From JARBUG01 sp035628915 (GTDB taxonomy: Bacteria > Bacillota > Sulfobacillia > Symbiobacteriales > Symbiobacteriaceae): DNA of 64,000 bases. Where the stretch lies: positions 1 to 64,000 of the forward strand of contig DASPIW010000006.1 in assembly GCA_035628915.1 (NCBI GenBank), written 5' to 3'. Under the pieces are notes generated by a model that made no database searches, had not been told where the DNA came from, and worked only from the letters and a program-made list of their open reading frames with translations. The position numbers were made by a program, and so were the translations under genes. This document shows, piece by piece, positions 49,886 through 58,245 of this stretch (position 1 is its first letter; each line of letters opens with the position of its first letter).

Positions 49886-51294
49886 GCGCGATGAGAGACC
49901 GCGTCCAGCGACAGCTGGAGAAAGTGTCACAGCGTACAGCAGTAGCCAAGGCGACCCGCCACCACTATCACACCCGGCGCAAGCAATGGGCCAAAATGGC
50001 CGAGGATGGCCGGCTCCAGTCCCTGCGGGACTGGGTGCGCGACGTCAAGAACCAAGCCCTTAACAACAACGACCAGGTCTTGGCCCAGTTCAAGGCGTCG
50101 CTGGAAGCCCGGGGTGGCCACGTCCACTTCGCCGCCACCGCTGAAGATGCCGTCCGGCAGGTCGTGGAGATCGCCACGGCCCACGGCGCCAGGCTGGCTG
50201 TAAAGGCCAAGTCCATGGCCTCGGAAGAGATTCACCTCAACCCGGCCCTGGAGAAGGCGGGCATCGAGCCAGTGGAGACCGATCTGGGCGAGTACATCGT
50301 CCAGCTGGCGGGACAGCCCCCGGTCCACATCGTCGGGCCGGCGCTCCACATGACCCGGTACGACGTCGCCGAACTGTTTGAGGAGAAGCTCGGCGAACCG
50401 ATGTCCACCGACCCGGAAGCCCTGACGGCCGTTGCCCGCCGCGTGCTGCGCGAGAAATTCCTCCAGGCGGACATCGGCATTACCGGCGGCAACGCGGGCA
50501 TCGCCGAGACCGGCACGGTCGTCCTGTTCACCAACGAGGGCAACGGGCGCATGGTCACCAGCCTGCCGCGGGTGATGGTGACGGTAATCGGTCTGGAGAA
50601 AATGGTTGCCACCTGGGCTGATTTCGAGCCGATACTGACCCTGCTGCCCCGCTCTGCCACAGGCCAGAACTCCACCGTCTACGTCAGCGCCATCACGGGG
50701 CCCCGGCGCCCGGGCGAAATCGACGGCCCGGAAGAGCTGCATGTCATCGTGCTCGACGCCGGCCGGTCGAAGCTGCTGGGCACCAAGTATCAGGATGCGC
50801 TGCGCTGTTTCCGCTGCGGCGCCTGCCTCAACTGCTGCCCGGTCTTCCGGCAGCTGGGCGGCCACGCCTACGGCACTACGTACGGCGGCCCCATCGGCGT
50901 TACCATTACCCCGCTCATGAAGGGCTTCATGGAGCATGCCGACCTGCTGGACGCCTGCAGCCTGTGCGGCGCCTGCACCGAGGCCTGCGCCGTGCAGGTT
51001 CCGCTGCATCACTTTATCCGCGACCAGAAGGAGGAGCGGGCGCAGAGCGCCTACACCTCCGGCATGGAGCGGTTCCTGTTCCGGGCGTGGAGTTGGGCCT
51101 GGTCCTCGCCGGGGCGCTATCGCCTGGTGGCCAGGCTGGCCAAGTGGCTTTCCCGGCCGTTTACCAAGAACGGTTACCTGACCTGGCATCCGGGCCCGCT
51201 GGGCGCCTGGGGCGCTGGACGGGAGTTCCCGGCCCCGGCCGCGCGCTCACTGCGCGACCGGTGGGAAGAGCTGGAGCGGGAGGTGAACCCGTAA
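49882..51294 (+). CDS. lutB: LutB-like iron-sulfur LUD protein of L-lactate oxidation complex (copy 2)
   Basis: A 470-residue protein with LUD domain and two 4Fe-4S motifs, CFRCGACLNCCPVFRQLGG and CSLCGACTEACAVQVPLHH. In the second motif Pro after the last Cys (CP in most ferredoxin motifs) is Ala. ATG 49882 follows AAGGAGGAT. It couples to lutA and lutC by overlaps, and differs enough from copy 1 to suggest old duplication. Confidence 0.94.
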   Translation: MSAMRDRVQRQLEKVSQRTAVAKATRHHYHTRRKQWAKMAEDGRLQSLRDWVRDVKNQALNNNDQVLAQFKASLEARGGHVHFAATAEDAVRQVVEIATAHGARLAVKAKSMASEEIHLNPALEKAGIEPVETDLGEYIVQLAGQPPVHIVGPALHMTRYDVAELFEEKLGEPMSTDPEALTAVARRVLREKFLQADIGITGGNAGIAETGTVVLFTNEGNGRMVTSLPRVMVTVIGLEKMVATWADFEPILTLLPRSATGQNSTVYVSAITGPRRPGEIDGPEELHVIVLDAGRSKLLGTKYQDALRCFRCGACLNCCPVFRQLGGHAYGTTYGGPIGVTITPLMKGFMEHADLLDACSLCGACTEACAVQVPLHHFIRDQKEERAQSAYTSGMERFLFRAWSWAWSSPGRYRLVARLAKWLSRPFTKNGYLTWHPGPLGAWGAGREFPAPAARSLRDRWEELEREVNP

Positions 51295-51860
51295 TGTCCG
51301 ATCTCCTCATCCAGCAATTCGAGGCGGCACTGAAGGATCTGGTTACGCCCTTAGTAACGGTGGAGAGCCCCGCCGAAGCTGTCGCTGCAGTCCTGGACGC
51401 CCTGCACAGGCGAGAAGTGACCGAAGTGGTCGCCTGGGCCGATCCGCTCCTGGACGCCATCGGGCTGCCCGGGGCGGCAAGGCAGGCGGGCGTCGCCTGG
51501 GTGGCGGCAACGCCGGACGCCGACCCGACGGAACTGCGGGCCACGGCGGCCCGGGCCGGGGCCGGGGTCACGGGCGCCGACTTCGCGGTCGCCGAAACCG
51601 GTACGCTGGCGCTCCTCAGCGGCCCCGGCAAGCCCCGGATGGTCAGCCTGCTGCCGCCGCTGCACATCGCAGTGGTGCGGCGGGAGCGGCTGCTGGCCAA
51701 TCAGGCGGCCCTGTGCAAGGAGTTGGTGCGACTGGCCGCCGCGGGTGAAACGCCTTCGTCGGTCAACCTGATCACCGGCCCCAGCCGCACGGCGGATATC
51801 GAACACATTCTCGTCCGCAAGGTGCACGGCCCCGGGGAGCTGCTGGTCATCCTGATGTGA
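51294..51860 (+). CDS. lutC: LutC-like LUD-domain subunit of L-lactate oxidation complex (copy 2)
   Basis: A 188-residue LUD protein ending in GPSRTADIEHILVRKVHGPGELLVIL, the LutC signature also seen in copy 1. The ATG overlaps the lutB stop (TAATG). It is the last gene of the sigma-54 operon; a strong terminator follows. Confidence 0.92.
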   Translation: MSDLLIQQFEAALKDLVTPLVTVESPAEAVAAVLDALHRREVTEVVAWADPLLDAIGLPGAARQAGVAWVAATPDADPTELRATAARAGAGVTGADFAVAETGTLALLSGPGKPRMVSLLPPLHIAVVRRERLLANQAALCKELVRLAAAGETPSSVNLITGPSRTADIEHILVRKVHGPGELLVILM

Positions 51861-51875
51861 TCTCACCAAAAATGA

Positions 51876-51912
51876 GAATGGCGGCGCACGCGTGTGCACC
51901 GCCATTCTTTAT
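51876..51912 (+). terminator. Terminator of the sigma-54 operon
   Basis: GAATGGCGG-GCAC/GTGC-CCGCCATTC stem (one unpaired base each side) followed by TTTATT. Confidence 0.88.
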
Positions 51913-52748
51913 TGCTTGATCACCTCGATACGCTGCTTCAGCTGCCAGGCGCCGTCCTGCATGCTGTAGTCCCCCAGTTCCAGCCAGTAGCGGCCTGGAG
52001 GGGCCTTGGAAGCATCGAGTTCAACAACAAAGCTGCCCCAGTTGGGGCCCATGCCTCCCGCGCTGGTACCGTGGGTCTCTGCCACGACCTTCCCTGCCGG
52101 ATCTACGAGCCGCAGGTTGAGAGTCCCTTCGAACAGGTTGGCCGCAAAGCCGGATATGGAAACGCGATTACCCACCGTGGCGCCCGGGACCGGCTGCACG
52201 ATGACGCCGGAGCCCTTCGCCGGCAGGGCCGGCAGCGGCAGGTTGTGCGGGTTGTTCAAGTGCGGCAGCAAGGAGTACTTCAGGTCGAAGGTGATCGGTT
52301 TTTCCGTGGCGGGAATGGAGGAAAGCGCCACCGGCTGGGCGCGCTGCTTCTCCGTGCAGTGGAAGCTTGCCGTGGCCTGAATGCCCTGGTTCTCCGGAAG
52401 CGTTTTCACCGACCAGAAGGAGAGCGAGGCCGCTTCCGGGCAGATTTCCGGTGCCGCTACCAGCAGGTAGGTACGACCGCCATGGTTCAGCGCGGCACCG
52501 ATGGGCACGTTGCGGAGCTTGCCTGCCCAGTCCTGTACAGCCTGCGGCGCATGTGCCAATTCCTCATGCCGGTACTGGAGATCATCCGCCGCAGCCGGGG
52601 CGTCCACGGCCGGCGGCGGCGTGGGCGGAACCGGATCGGCCGGCGCCGGTGCGGGGGCAACCGGTGCGGGGGGTGGCGTGCTGCACCCGACGAACAGCAG
52701 GCCGCCACAGGTAAGCAAGCTGGCGGCAAGCCGTCTCCAGCGTGCCAT
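51909..52748 (-). CDS. Predicted lipoprotein with Gmad2 immunoglobulin-like domain
   Basis: A 279-residue exported lipoprotein. The signal peptide ends in the lipobox FVGCSTPP (Cys near residue 22), followed by a Pro/Ala-rich linker (about 23-55), a GerMN-like or unassigned middle region and a C-terminal Gmad2 domain (about 180-275; GVIVQPVPGATVGNRVSISGFA, AETHGTSAGG, PPGRYWLELGDYSMQDG). Gmad2 domains are common in Firmicute surface and spore-associated proteins. ATG 52748 is preceded by CAGGAGGTG. It is divergent from the next gene. Confidence 0.82.
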   Translation of the reverse strand: MARWRRLAASLLTCGGLLFVGCSTPPPAPVAPAPAPADPVPPTPPPAVDAPAAADDLQYRHEELAHAPQAVQDWAGKLRNVPIGAALNHGGRTYLLVAAPEICPEAASLSFWSVKTLPENQGIQATASFHCTEKQRAQPVALSSIPATEKPITFDLKYSLLPHLNNPHNLPLPALPAKGSGVIVQPVPGATVGNRVSISGFAANLFEGTLNLRLVDPAGKVVAETHGTSAGGMGPNWGSFVVELDASKAPPGRYWLELGDYSMQDGAWQLKQRIEVIKQ

Positions 52749-52856
52749 TGTCAACACCTCCTGGCTGATAGACGATGGTTCTGTCGCCCCCGTCGCGCAA
52801 CTTTCCCTTCGCGCATGCAGTCTCAATGCCAGACTCCTACGATCGGGGGGCTTCCT

Positions 52857-53300
52857 GTGAAGATCAAGGGATATGTGCCCTACCTGACAGCCATCGCCAT
52901 GTTGGGCGCCATCGCTCTATTCATGGGCTGGCAATGGTACGCTACACAGGAAGCCCTGCTGGAAAGCCAGCAGAAACACAATGCCCGTGAAGGTGGACCA
53001 CCCTTCCTGGCATGTTCAGACCTGGGCGTCGCCGAGCTGAAAACTGCGGGCCTCAGCGATCCCCTTGCAGACGTGATTGCGGACCTTGAAACGCGCACTG
53101 ACTTGGTGCCTTTCCGTCCGATTGGCGGCGGGCAGACACGGATCGGTGCGTGGCTTATCAACTGCAACTGGGTTCTGGCATCGGTCGGCGATGGCCATAA
53201 GACCATATTGGCAGTCCTGCGGTACGAGGTCAAGGATGGCAAGATCAACTGGACGGTGCTTGCGGCTGAACCAGATCCGGCCACGGCCGGTCGTCCGTAG
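52857..53300 (+). CDS. Hypothetical single-pass membrane protein
   Basis: A 147-residue protein with one N-terminal membrane helix (about 7-27, VPYLTAIAMLGAIALFMGW) and a soluble outer domain with two cysteines (about residues 54 and 102). I do not recognise the family. GTG 52857 is chosen because GGGGGG lies 7 nt upstream. It stands alone between a divergent lipoprotein gene and a terminator. Confidence 0.65.
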   Translation: MKIKGYVPYLTAIAMLGAIALFMGWQWYATQEALLESQQKHNAREGGPPFLACSDLGVAELKTAGLSDPLADVIADLETRTDLVPFRPIGGGQTRIGAWLINCNWVLASVGDGHKTILAVLRYEVKDGKINWTVLAAEPDPATAGRP

Positions 53301-53307
53301 CATTAAC

Positions 53308-53345
53308 GAGACCGACCCTGAGCATCCATGCTCAGGGTCGGTCTC
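53308..53345. terminator. Terminator between convergent genes
   Basis: A perfect 17 bp stem (GAGACCGACCCTGAGCA) with a 4 nt loop between the membrane-protein gene and the chemoreceptor gene. Confidence 0.88.
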
Positions 53346-53348
53346 TCG

Positions 53349-55304
53349 TCACGCTTCCGTGCGAAACTTGTTCGCCTCCCGATATGTGGCTTCTGCGATG
53401 CGCGCCAGCTCCGAGGCCGAGGCTGTCAGTTCCTCCGTGGCGGCTGCGTTGGACTGGGCGATCATGCTCAGGCTAAGGGCGTGCTGCCCGATGGCCGCCA
53501 GCGTTGTATGCTGCTGGGTCATGGCCGAGGTGATCCGGTTCAGCAACTCACTGCTCTCACGGGCAGCAGTCTCGATGCGGTTCATGTCCGCCGACACTTC
53601 ACCCACGCTCTCCGCAGCCCGACGAGCCTCCACCACCGCCTGCTGAACCAGTGAGGCAATCTCCTGTGCCGACTGGGAAGCACTAACGGCCAGCTTGCCC
53701 ACCTCTTCCGCAACCACTGCGAAACCACGCCCGTGGTGGCCGGCCCGGGCGGCCTCAATCGCCGCATTGAGCGCCAACAGCCGCGTCTTGTTCGAAATCT
53801 CCTCGATCACACCCGTAATCGTGCTGACTTGCTGGCTGCCGGTAGCAATGGAGCGGACCACCTCCACCAGGTGCTCCATCTTCTCACGCCCGGCACTGAC
53901 TGCGGCCACCGTGGCGCACGATTTCTCATTAGCCGTCACCGTGCTGGCCGCGATCTCCGCAATGGTCTGACCCGATTCCTGCACCGAAGAAGTGACCTTT
54001 TCGACGGTGGTCATTTGGTTGCCGGCGCCCTCAGCGATCGCTTCAATGGCCTCGCTAATCTCGGCCGTAGCTTCCGCCACTGAGCCGGCATTGGTTCGAA
54101 GCGCCACAACCGTCTCCACCAAAGACTCAAGGGCCGCGTTGAAATTGCTGCACAGGGCGGCCAACTCTCCGGCTGCTTGCGTGCGTATCGGGTGGGTTAA
54201 ATCGCCGGCGGCCATCGCCCTGCTTGAATCGACCATCTCCTGGAGGAGGACGGACAGGCGTCTTGCGGCTGTGGCGGCGTTTTCCTGCGCCTCACGGAAC
54301 TTCCCTTCCGCTTTGCCCACGCCAGTCCCCTGGTGAACGGCGAGACGACCTTCAGCAAGCGTGGCGAGTTGGGAGTTGAGCGCTTCGACCGTCGTCTCGA
54401 TTTGCTCTGCCGCATTGTTCGCCGCCATCTTGATCCGGCCCAGTTCGCCCGGAAGGGTGGTGACGATGCGGCGGCCGAATTCGCCACGGGCCAGGCCGTC
54501 CAGCATCTGTCCCATATCCGCCAGGGCCACTTCAACGCCGTCCAGCGCCCGGTTCATCACCCTGGCGACAGCGGCCAGTTGTGACCGACCGTACACCTCC
54601 GCACGGGCAGATAATTCGCCTTGCTCAAACGCATCAATAGCCCTGGTCAACTCGTCCATCGGCCTGGTGAGCCAGCCATACACAAGCCTGGTGATCGCAA
54701 TCGTGACCAGGGCGCCTACCCCTGCCGCCGCCCAGAGGGCGGGAGCAGGCGCCCCGACCGAAGCCGCAGCCGCTACGCCCAGCACGACTAACAGAGGGAG
54801 GCTGGCCACGAGGGCAAGCTGACCCTTGGTGCCGAGACGCTCGCCCAAGCTTGTCCGGCTGCGGATGGACCCCAAGGTATCCGGTGCCCGCTTTTCACCA
54901 GACCGGATGCTCCGGTAGATGGTTTCTGCCGCCTGAATCTCGTCCCGTGCGGGCTGCTTGCGCACGGAGCGGTACCGGACGGTCTGTCCGTTCTGAACCA
55001 CCGGTGAAACGAAAGCCTTTACCCAGTAGAAATCACCGTTGCTGCAACGGTTCTTTACAACTCCAACCCACCGTTCTCCGGCCTGGACCGTGCGCCACAA
55101 GTCGGCGAACGCCTCACGTGGCATATCCGGGTGGCGAACGATGTTGTGAGGCTTGCCGACCAGTTCTTCTTCCGCATAGCCGGCCACCCGGCAAAAAGAG
55201 GCGTTGGCGGTAGTGATGACGCCTTTGAGATCCGTTTCCGAGATCAACCGTTCATCGGGGTGATAGCTGCGCTCCGTCTGTGTCACAGCAATAGCTGGCT
55301 TCAA
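53349..55304 (-). CDS. Aer-like methyl-accepting chemotaxis protein (PAS-TM-HAMP-MCP)
   Basis: A 651-residue chemoreceptor. The N-terminal PAS domain (about 15-115) has the Aer-like stretch NASFCRVAGYAEEELVGKPHN with RHPDMPREAF. One hydrophobic hairpin (about 163-212) anchors it, followed by HAMP-like segments and the signalling domain. The hairpin tip is EEISNKTRLLALNAAIEAARAG, here with K-T-R where most receptors have Q-T-N. An extra HAMP-like repeat lies around 330-410. Aer proteins sense redox or oxygen through FAD. The TTG start has AAGGAG 8 nt upstream. Confidence 0.92.
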   Translation of the reverse strand: MKPAIAVTQTERSYHPDERLISETDLKGVITTANASFCRVAGYAEEELVGKPHNIVRHPDMPREAFADLWRTVQAGERWVGVVKNRCSNGDFYWVKAFVSPVVQNGQTVRYRSVRKQPARDEIQAAETIYRSIRSGEKRAPDTLGSIRSRTSLGERLGTKGQLALVASLPLLVVLGVAAAASVGAPAPALWAAAGVGALVTIAITRLVYGWLTRPMDELTRAIDAFEQGELSARAEVYGRSQLAAVARVMNRALDGVEVALADMGQMLDGLARGEFGRRIVTTLPGELGRIKMAANNAAEQIETTVEALNSQLATLAEGRLAVHQGTGVGKAEGKFREAQENAATAARRLSVLLQEMVDSSRAMAAGDLTHPIRTQAAGELAALCSNFNAALESLVETVVALRTNAGSVAEATAEISEAIEAIAEGAGNQMTTVEKVTSSVQESGQTIAEIAASTVTANEKSCATVAAVSAGREKMEHLVEVVRSIATGSQQVSTITGVIEEISNKTRLLALNAAIEAARAGHHGRGFAVVAEEVGKLAVSASQSAQEIASLVQQAVVEARRAAESVGEVSADMNRIETAARESSELLNRITSAMTQQHTTLAAIGQHALSLSMIAQSNAAATEELTASASELARIAEATYREANKFRTEA

Positions 55305-55358
55305 GGCACTTGCTCCTTCGATACGGTCTGGTTTATGGGAAGAATCGCTATAGCTACC

Positions 55359-55387
55359 ACGATATCCTTAAAGTAATTTGATGTCAA
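55359..55387 (-). promoter_or_regulatory. Promoter of the chemoreceptor gene
   Basis: On the minus strand TTGACA (55382-55387), a 17 nt spacer and TATCGT (55359-55364). Confidence 0.6.
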
Positions 55388-55420
55388 TGTATAGAAGAAG
55401 TACGCTTGTATGTGCAGTGA

Positions 55421-55446
55421 AAGGCGCCGGCTGTTCGCCGGCGCCT
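55421..55446 (-). terminator. Terminator of glnA
   Basis: AAGGCGCCGGC/GCCGGCGCCTT stem with a 4-5 nt loop just after the glnA stop, followed by TTT on the minus strand. Confidence 0.8.
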
Positions 55447-55463
55447 TGGTTTGATCAATGAAC

Positions 55464-56885
55464 TTAAATATCGAAGTACATCTCGAACTCGACGGGATGG
55501 GGACGGGTGTCGAGGGTCGCGATCTCTTCTTCCTTGAGAGCGACCCAGGTGTCGATCAGGTCCTTGGTGAAGACGCCGCCTTCCAGCAGGAACTCATGGT
55601 CGGCCTTCAGCGCTTCCACTACGGACCGCAGGGAGGTGGGCACGGCGCCGATCTTCGCCTTCTCCTCGGCGCTCAGGTGGTAGATGTCCTTGTCGAGCGG
55701 ACCGAAGCCGGCCTTGGTCGGATCGATCTGCCGCCGGATGCCGTCGAGGCCGGCCATCAGCTGAGCAGCGAAGGAAAGGTAGGCGTTGCAGGTGGGGTCC
55801 GGCGTGCGGAATTCGATACGGGTGGTCTTCTCAGAAGCGAAGTTGGACGGCACCCGAATGGCTGCAGACCGGTTGCCCTTGGAGAAGACCAGGTTGACCG
55901 GCGCTTCGTAGCCGGGCACCAGGCGCTTGTAGCTGTTGGTGGACGGGTTGGTAATGGCCAGCAGCGCCGGGGCGTGCGTCAGAACTCCGCCGATATACCA
56001 CAGGGCTTCCTGGCTCAGGTTGGCATAGCCGCCTTCCTTATAGAACAGGTTCCTGCCGTTCTTGAAGAGCGACTGGTTGCTGTGCATGCCCGAACCGGAG
56101 TTCTTCCACAGCGGCTTCGGCATGAAGGTAATGGTCTTGCCGTAGGCGCGGGCCACGTTCTTGATGACGTACTTGAACATATTGGCCTTGTCAGCCGCAT
56201 CCACCAGGGTGGAGAAGCGGAAGTTGATCTCGTTCTGACCGGCGGACGCCACTTCGTGGTGATGCCGCTCGATCACGAAGCCCATCTCCTGCAGCTGCAG
56301 GGACATGGCCGTACGGATGTTGGTCTGGTCGTCGATCGGCAGCGCCCGGAAGTAGCCCTGCTGATACTTGACCTTATAGCCGCTGTTGGGGGTGTCGCCC
56401 TTGCCGAAGTTCCAGTGGGCTTCGCCCGATTCGATGAAGTAGTAGGACGCCTCGGCAGCGCTCTGGAAGCGGACATTATCGAACATGAAGAACTCGATTT
56501 CCGGGCCCCAGTAGGAAGTGTCGGCGATGCCGCTGTTGTTGAGATAGGCTTCAGCCCGCTTGGCGACGCCGCGGGGATCGCGGCCGTAGTCCTTCAGGCC
56601 AGGCTCCTTGACGTCCACGAACATGGAAAGCGTCGGCCCTTCCACGAAGGGGTCGAATACGACGGTGTCCAGATCCGGCAGCAGGACCATGTCAGACTCG
56701 GCGATGCCCCGGAAGCCGCGAATGGAGGATCCGTCGAAGGGCAGACCTGCAAGCAGCATATCTTCATCGATGATGTTCGCAGGCACTGTCAGATGGTGAA
56801 ACAGACCAGGCAGATCGACGAACTTTACATCGATCATCTTGATGCCCCGTTCACGAATGAGCTCCACTACTTCTTTCGGCGTCAT
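55464..56885 (-). CDS. glnA: Glutamine synthetase type I
   Basis: Makes glutamine from glutamate, ammonia and ATP as a dodecamer. The 473-residue chain has the N-terminal VKFVDLPG beta-grasp, the signature LPFDGSSIRGF, the catalytic WGPEIEFFMFD, the ATP-binding KPLWKNSGSGMHSNQSL and the latch region. It is longer than Bacillus GSI-alpha (about 444) and carries GSI-beta-like insertions; a Tyr in LDKDIYHLS aligns with the adenylylated KNLYDLP tyrosine. Transcribed with the MerR-type regulator upstream (19-22 nt gap). Confidence 0.97.
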   Translation of the reverse strand: MTPKEVVELIRERGIKMIDVKFVDLPGLFHHLTVPANIIDEDMLLAGLPFDGSSIRGFRGIAESDMVLLPDLDTVVFDPFVEGPTLSMFVDVKEPGLKDYGRDPRGVAKRAEAYLNNSGIADTSYWGPEIEFFMFDNVRFQSAAEASYYFIESGEAHWNFGKGDTPNSGYKVKYQQGYFRALPIDDQTNIRTAMSLQLQEMGFVIERHHHEVASAGQNEINFRFSTLVDAADKANMFKYVIKNVARAYGKTITFMPKPLWKNSGSGMHSNQSLFKNGRNLFYKEGGYANLSQEALWYIGGVLTHAPALLAITNPSTNSYKRLVPGYEAPVNLVFSKGNRSAAIRVPSNFASEKTTRIEFRTPDPTCNAYLSFAAQLMAGLDGIRRQIDPTKAGFGPLDKDIYHLSAEEKAKIGAVPTSLRSVVEALKADHEFLLEGGVFTKDLIDTWVALKEEEIATLDTRPHPVEFEMYFDI

Positions 56886-56906
56886 ATTAAGCTCCCGCTC
56901 CCTTCT

Positions 56907-57287
56907 TTATTTGCCGGTCTTGCGTCCGAGCATTCGTTCCAGTTCCGCACGATTGCCACCGGTGTAAAGCGACCCGCTGCTGCCGGTTATCCGTTCCGAC
57001 ATCCTCGGGAGGACCGGGTCCGGTACGACCGGTCGGGCCCGCTTGGCATCACGACTCGCGTAGTATGCCTTGACACGTTCCAGGGTCATCCCTTCGCCCA
57101 TGAGCCGCTTGATCTCCTTGAGCTTGAGGATATCGGTCTCCGAGTACATCCGCTGCCCGCCCTTGGTCCGGTCCGGCACCAGCAGACCGTGGTGCTCCCA
57201 ATACCGAATTTGTCGGGCCGTCAGCCCGGTCAAGCGCTCGGCCACCCCCATGGAATAGACCGGGGTATTGGCCGCATCTTCCTTCAC
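56907..57287 (-). CDS. glnR: GlnR-type MerR-family nitrogen regulator
   Basis: A 126-residue regulator with the MerR winged helix at about 10-80 (YSMGVAERLTGLTARQIRYWEHHGLLVPDRTKGGQRMYSE). This resembles GlnR/TnrA, which repress glnRA when feedback-inhibited glutamine synthetase is present. The C-terminal tail has basic residues like those contacted by glutamine synthetase. GTG start with GGAGGCGCC upstream. Two GlnR boxes lie upstream, supporting autoregulation. Confidence 0.93.
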   Translation of the reverse strand: MKEDAANTPVYSMGVAERLTGLTARQIRYWEHHGLLVPDRTKGGQRMYSETDILKLKEIKRLMGEGMTLERVKAYYASRDAKRARPVVPDPVLPRMSERITGSSGSLYTGGNRAELERMLGRKTGK

Positions 57288-57321
57288 AGTGGCGCCTCCC
57301 TTCCCAAGTGCGTCAGGGTCA

Positions 57322-57338
57322 TGTCAGCTTTGCTAACA
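57322..57338. promoter_or_regulatory. GlnR/TnrA box 1
   Basis: TGTCA-N7-TAACA matches the GlnR/TnrA consensus TGTNA-N7-TNACA exactly. It lies downstream of the predicted -10, in the early leader. Confidence 0.85.
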
Positions 57339-57357
57339 TGCGCCTCACTTGGTGACA

Positions 57358-57386
57358 CTATATTATCCGCGGATACCATGTGTCAA
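57358..57386 (-). promoter_or_regulatory. glnRA promoter
   Basis: On the minus strand TTGACA (57381-57386) and ATATAG (57358-57363) with a 17 nt spacer, or TAATAT with 15 nt. Confidence 0.65.
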
Positions 57387-57391
57387 CCTCA

Positions 57392-57408
57392 TGTCAATAA
57401 AGTTTACA
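57392..57408. promoter_or_regulatory. GlnR/TnrA box 2
   Basis: TGTCA-N7-TTACA fits the same consensus and lies immediately upstream of the -35 element, 70 bp from box 1. Confidence 0.85.
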
Positions 57409-57498
57409 TGCAACATGCGAATAGTCACCATTCCATCAATAGAAGAGAGGATGGCTCCTGCCAGAGGGGAGCGGCGCTGACCGCTGAGGACGTCACGC

Positions 57499-57525
57499 GA
57501 AAAGCGCGGGAATTCCCGCGCTTTT
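57499..57525 (-). terminator. Terminator of the pst operon
   Basis: A perfect palindrome centred on GGGAATTCCC with AAAAGCGC/GCGCTTTT arms directly after the pstB stop; T-rich on both strands. Confidence 0.85.
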
Positions 57526-58245
57526 TCACAGGGTGAGGAACTGGATCAATTCGGGCGTGCGCGGGTGTTCCAGAATGTCAGGGCCGGCTTCCAACAAGTG
57601 CCCGCTATGGAAAAACGCGATCTGGTCAGCCACTCGCCGGGCCTGGCCCATGCTGTGCGTAACGATCATGATCGCCATGTCGCTGCGCAAGCTCAGAATC
57701 AGCTCTTCTACTGCCTGCGTTGAGCCGGGGTCCAGGGCTGAGCAGGGCTCATCCATCAGCAGCACATCCGGGTTCATGGCCAGCGCCCGGGCAATACAGA
57801 GCCGCTGCTGCTGTCCGCCGGACAGGGCCCGGGCGTCGGCGAGCAGCCGCCGCTTCACCTCATCCCACAGGGCCGCCCGTCTGAGGCTTTCTTCCACGAT
57901 GTCATCCAGCCCCGGGGCCCCCAGGAGCGAGGGGCCAAACGCCACGTTATCGTAGATGGACATCGGGAAAGGATTTGGCCGCTGAAAGACCATACCGATG
58001 CGACAGCGCAGCTGCTCAGGCCGAAAGCTGCGAATGTCGCGGCCGTCCAGCCGGATGGAGCCCGCCGCCCGCGCGCCGGGCATCAGGTCGTGCATGCGGT
58101 TCAGCGCCCGCAAGAAGGTCGATTTGCCGCAGCCGGACGGACCGATCAGGCCCGTCACGTTCCGGTCGGGTATGCTCAAAGTCGCATCCTTCAGCGCATG
58201 GACCTGGCCGTAGTAGACATTGAGCTTTTCCACTTCGAGCTTCAT
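57526..58245 (-). CDS. pstB: Phosphate ABC transporter ATPase PstB
   Basis: A 239-residue ATPase powering high-affinity phosphate import. Walker A is GPSGCGKSTFLRALNRMHDL (the LNRM run is typical of PstB), the signature is LSGGQQQRLCIARAL and Walker B is VLLMDEPCSALDP. ATG 58245 overlaps the pstA stop. phoU, which often follows, is absent here. Confidence 0.96.
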   Translation of the reverse strand: MKLEVEKLNVYYGQVHALKDATLSIPDRNVTGLIGPSGCGKSTFLRALNRMHDLMPGARAAGSIRLDGRDIRSFRPEQLRCRIGMVFQRPNPFPMSIYDNVAFGPSLLGAPGLDDIVEESLRRAALWDEVKRRLLADARALSGGQQQRLCIARALAMNPDVLLMDEPCSALDPGSTQAVEELILSLRSDMAIMIVTHSMGQARRVADQIAFFHSGHLLEAGPDILEHPRTPELIQFLTL

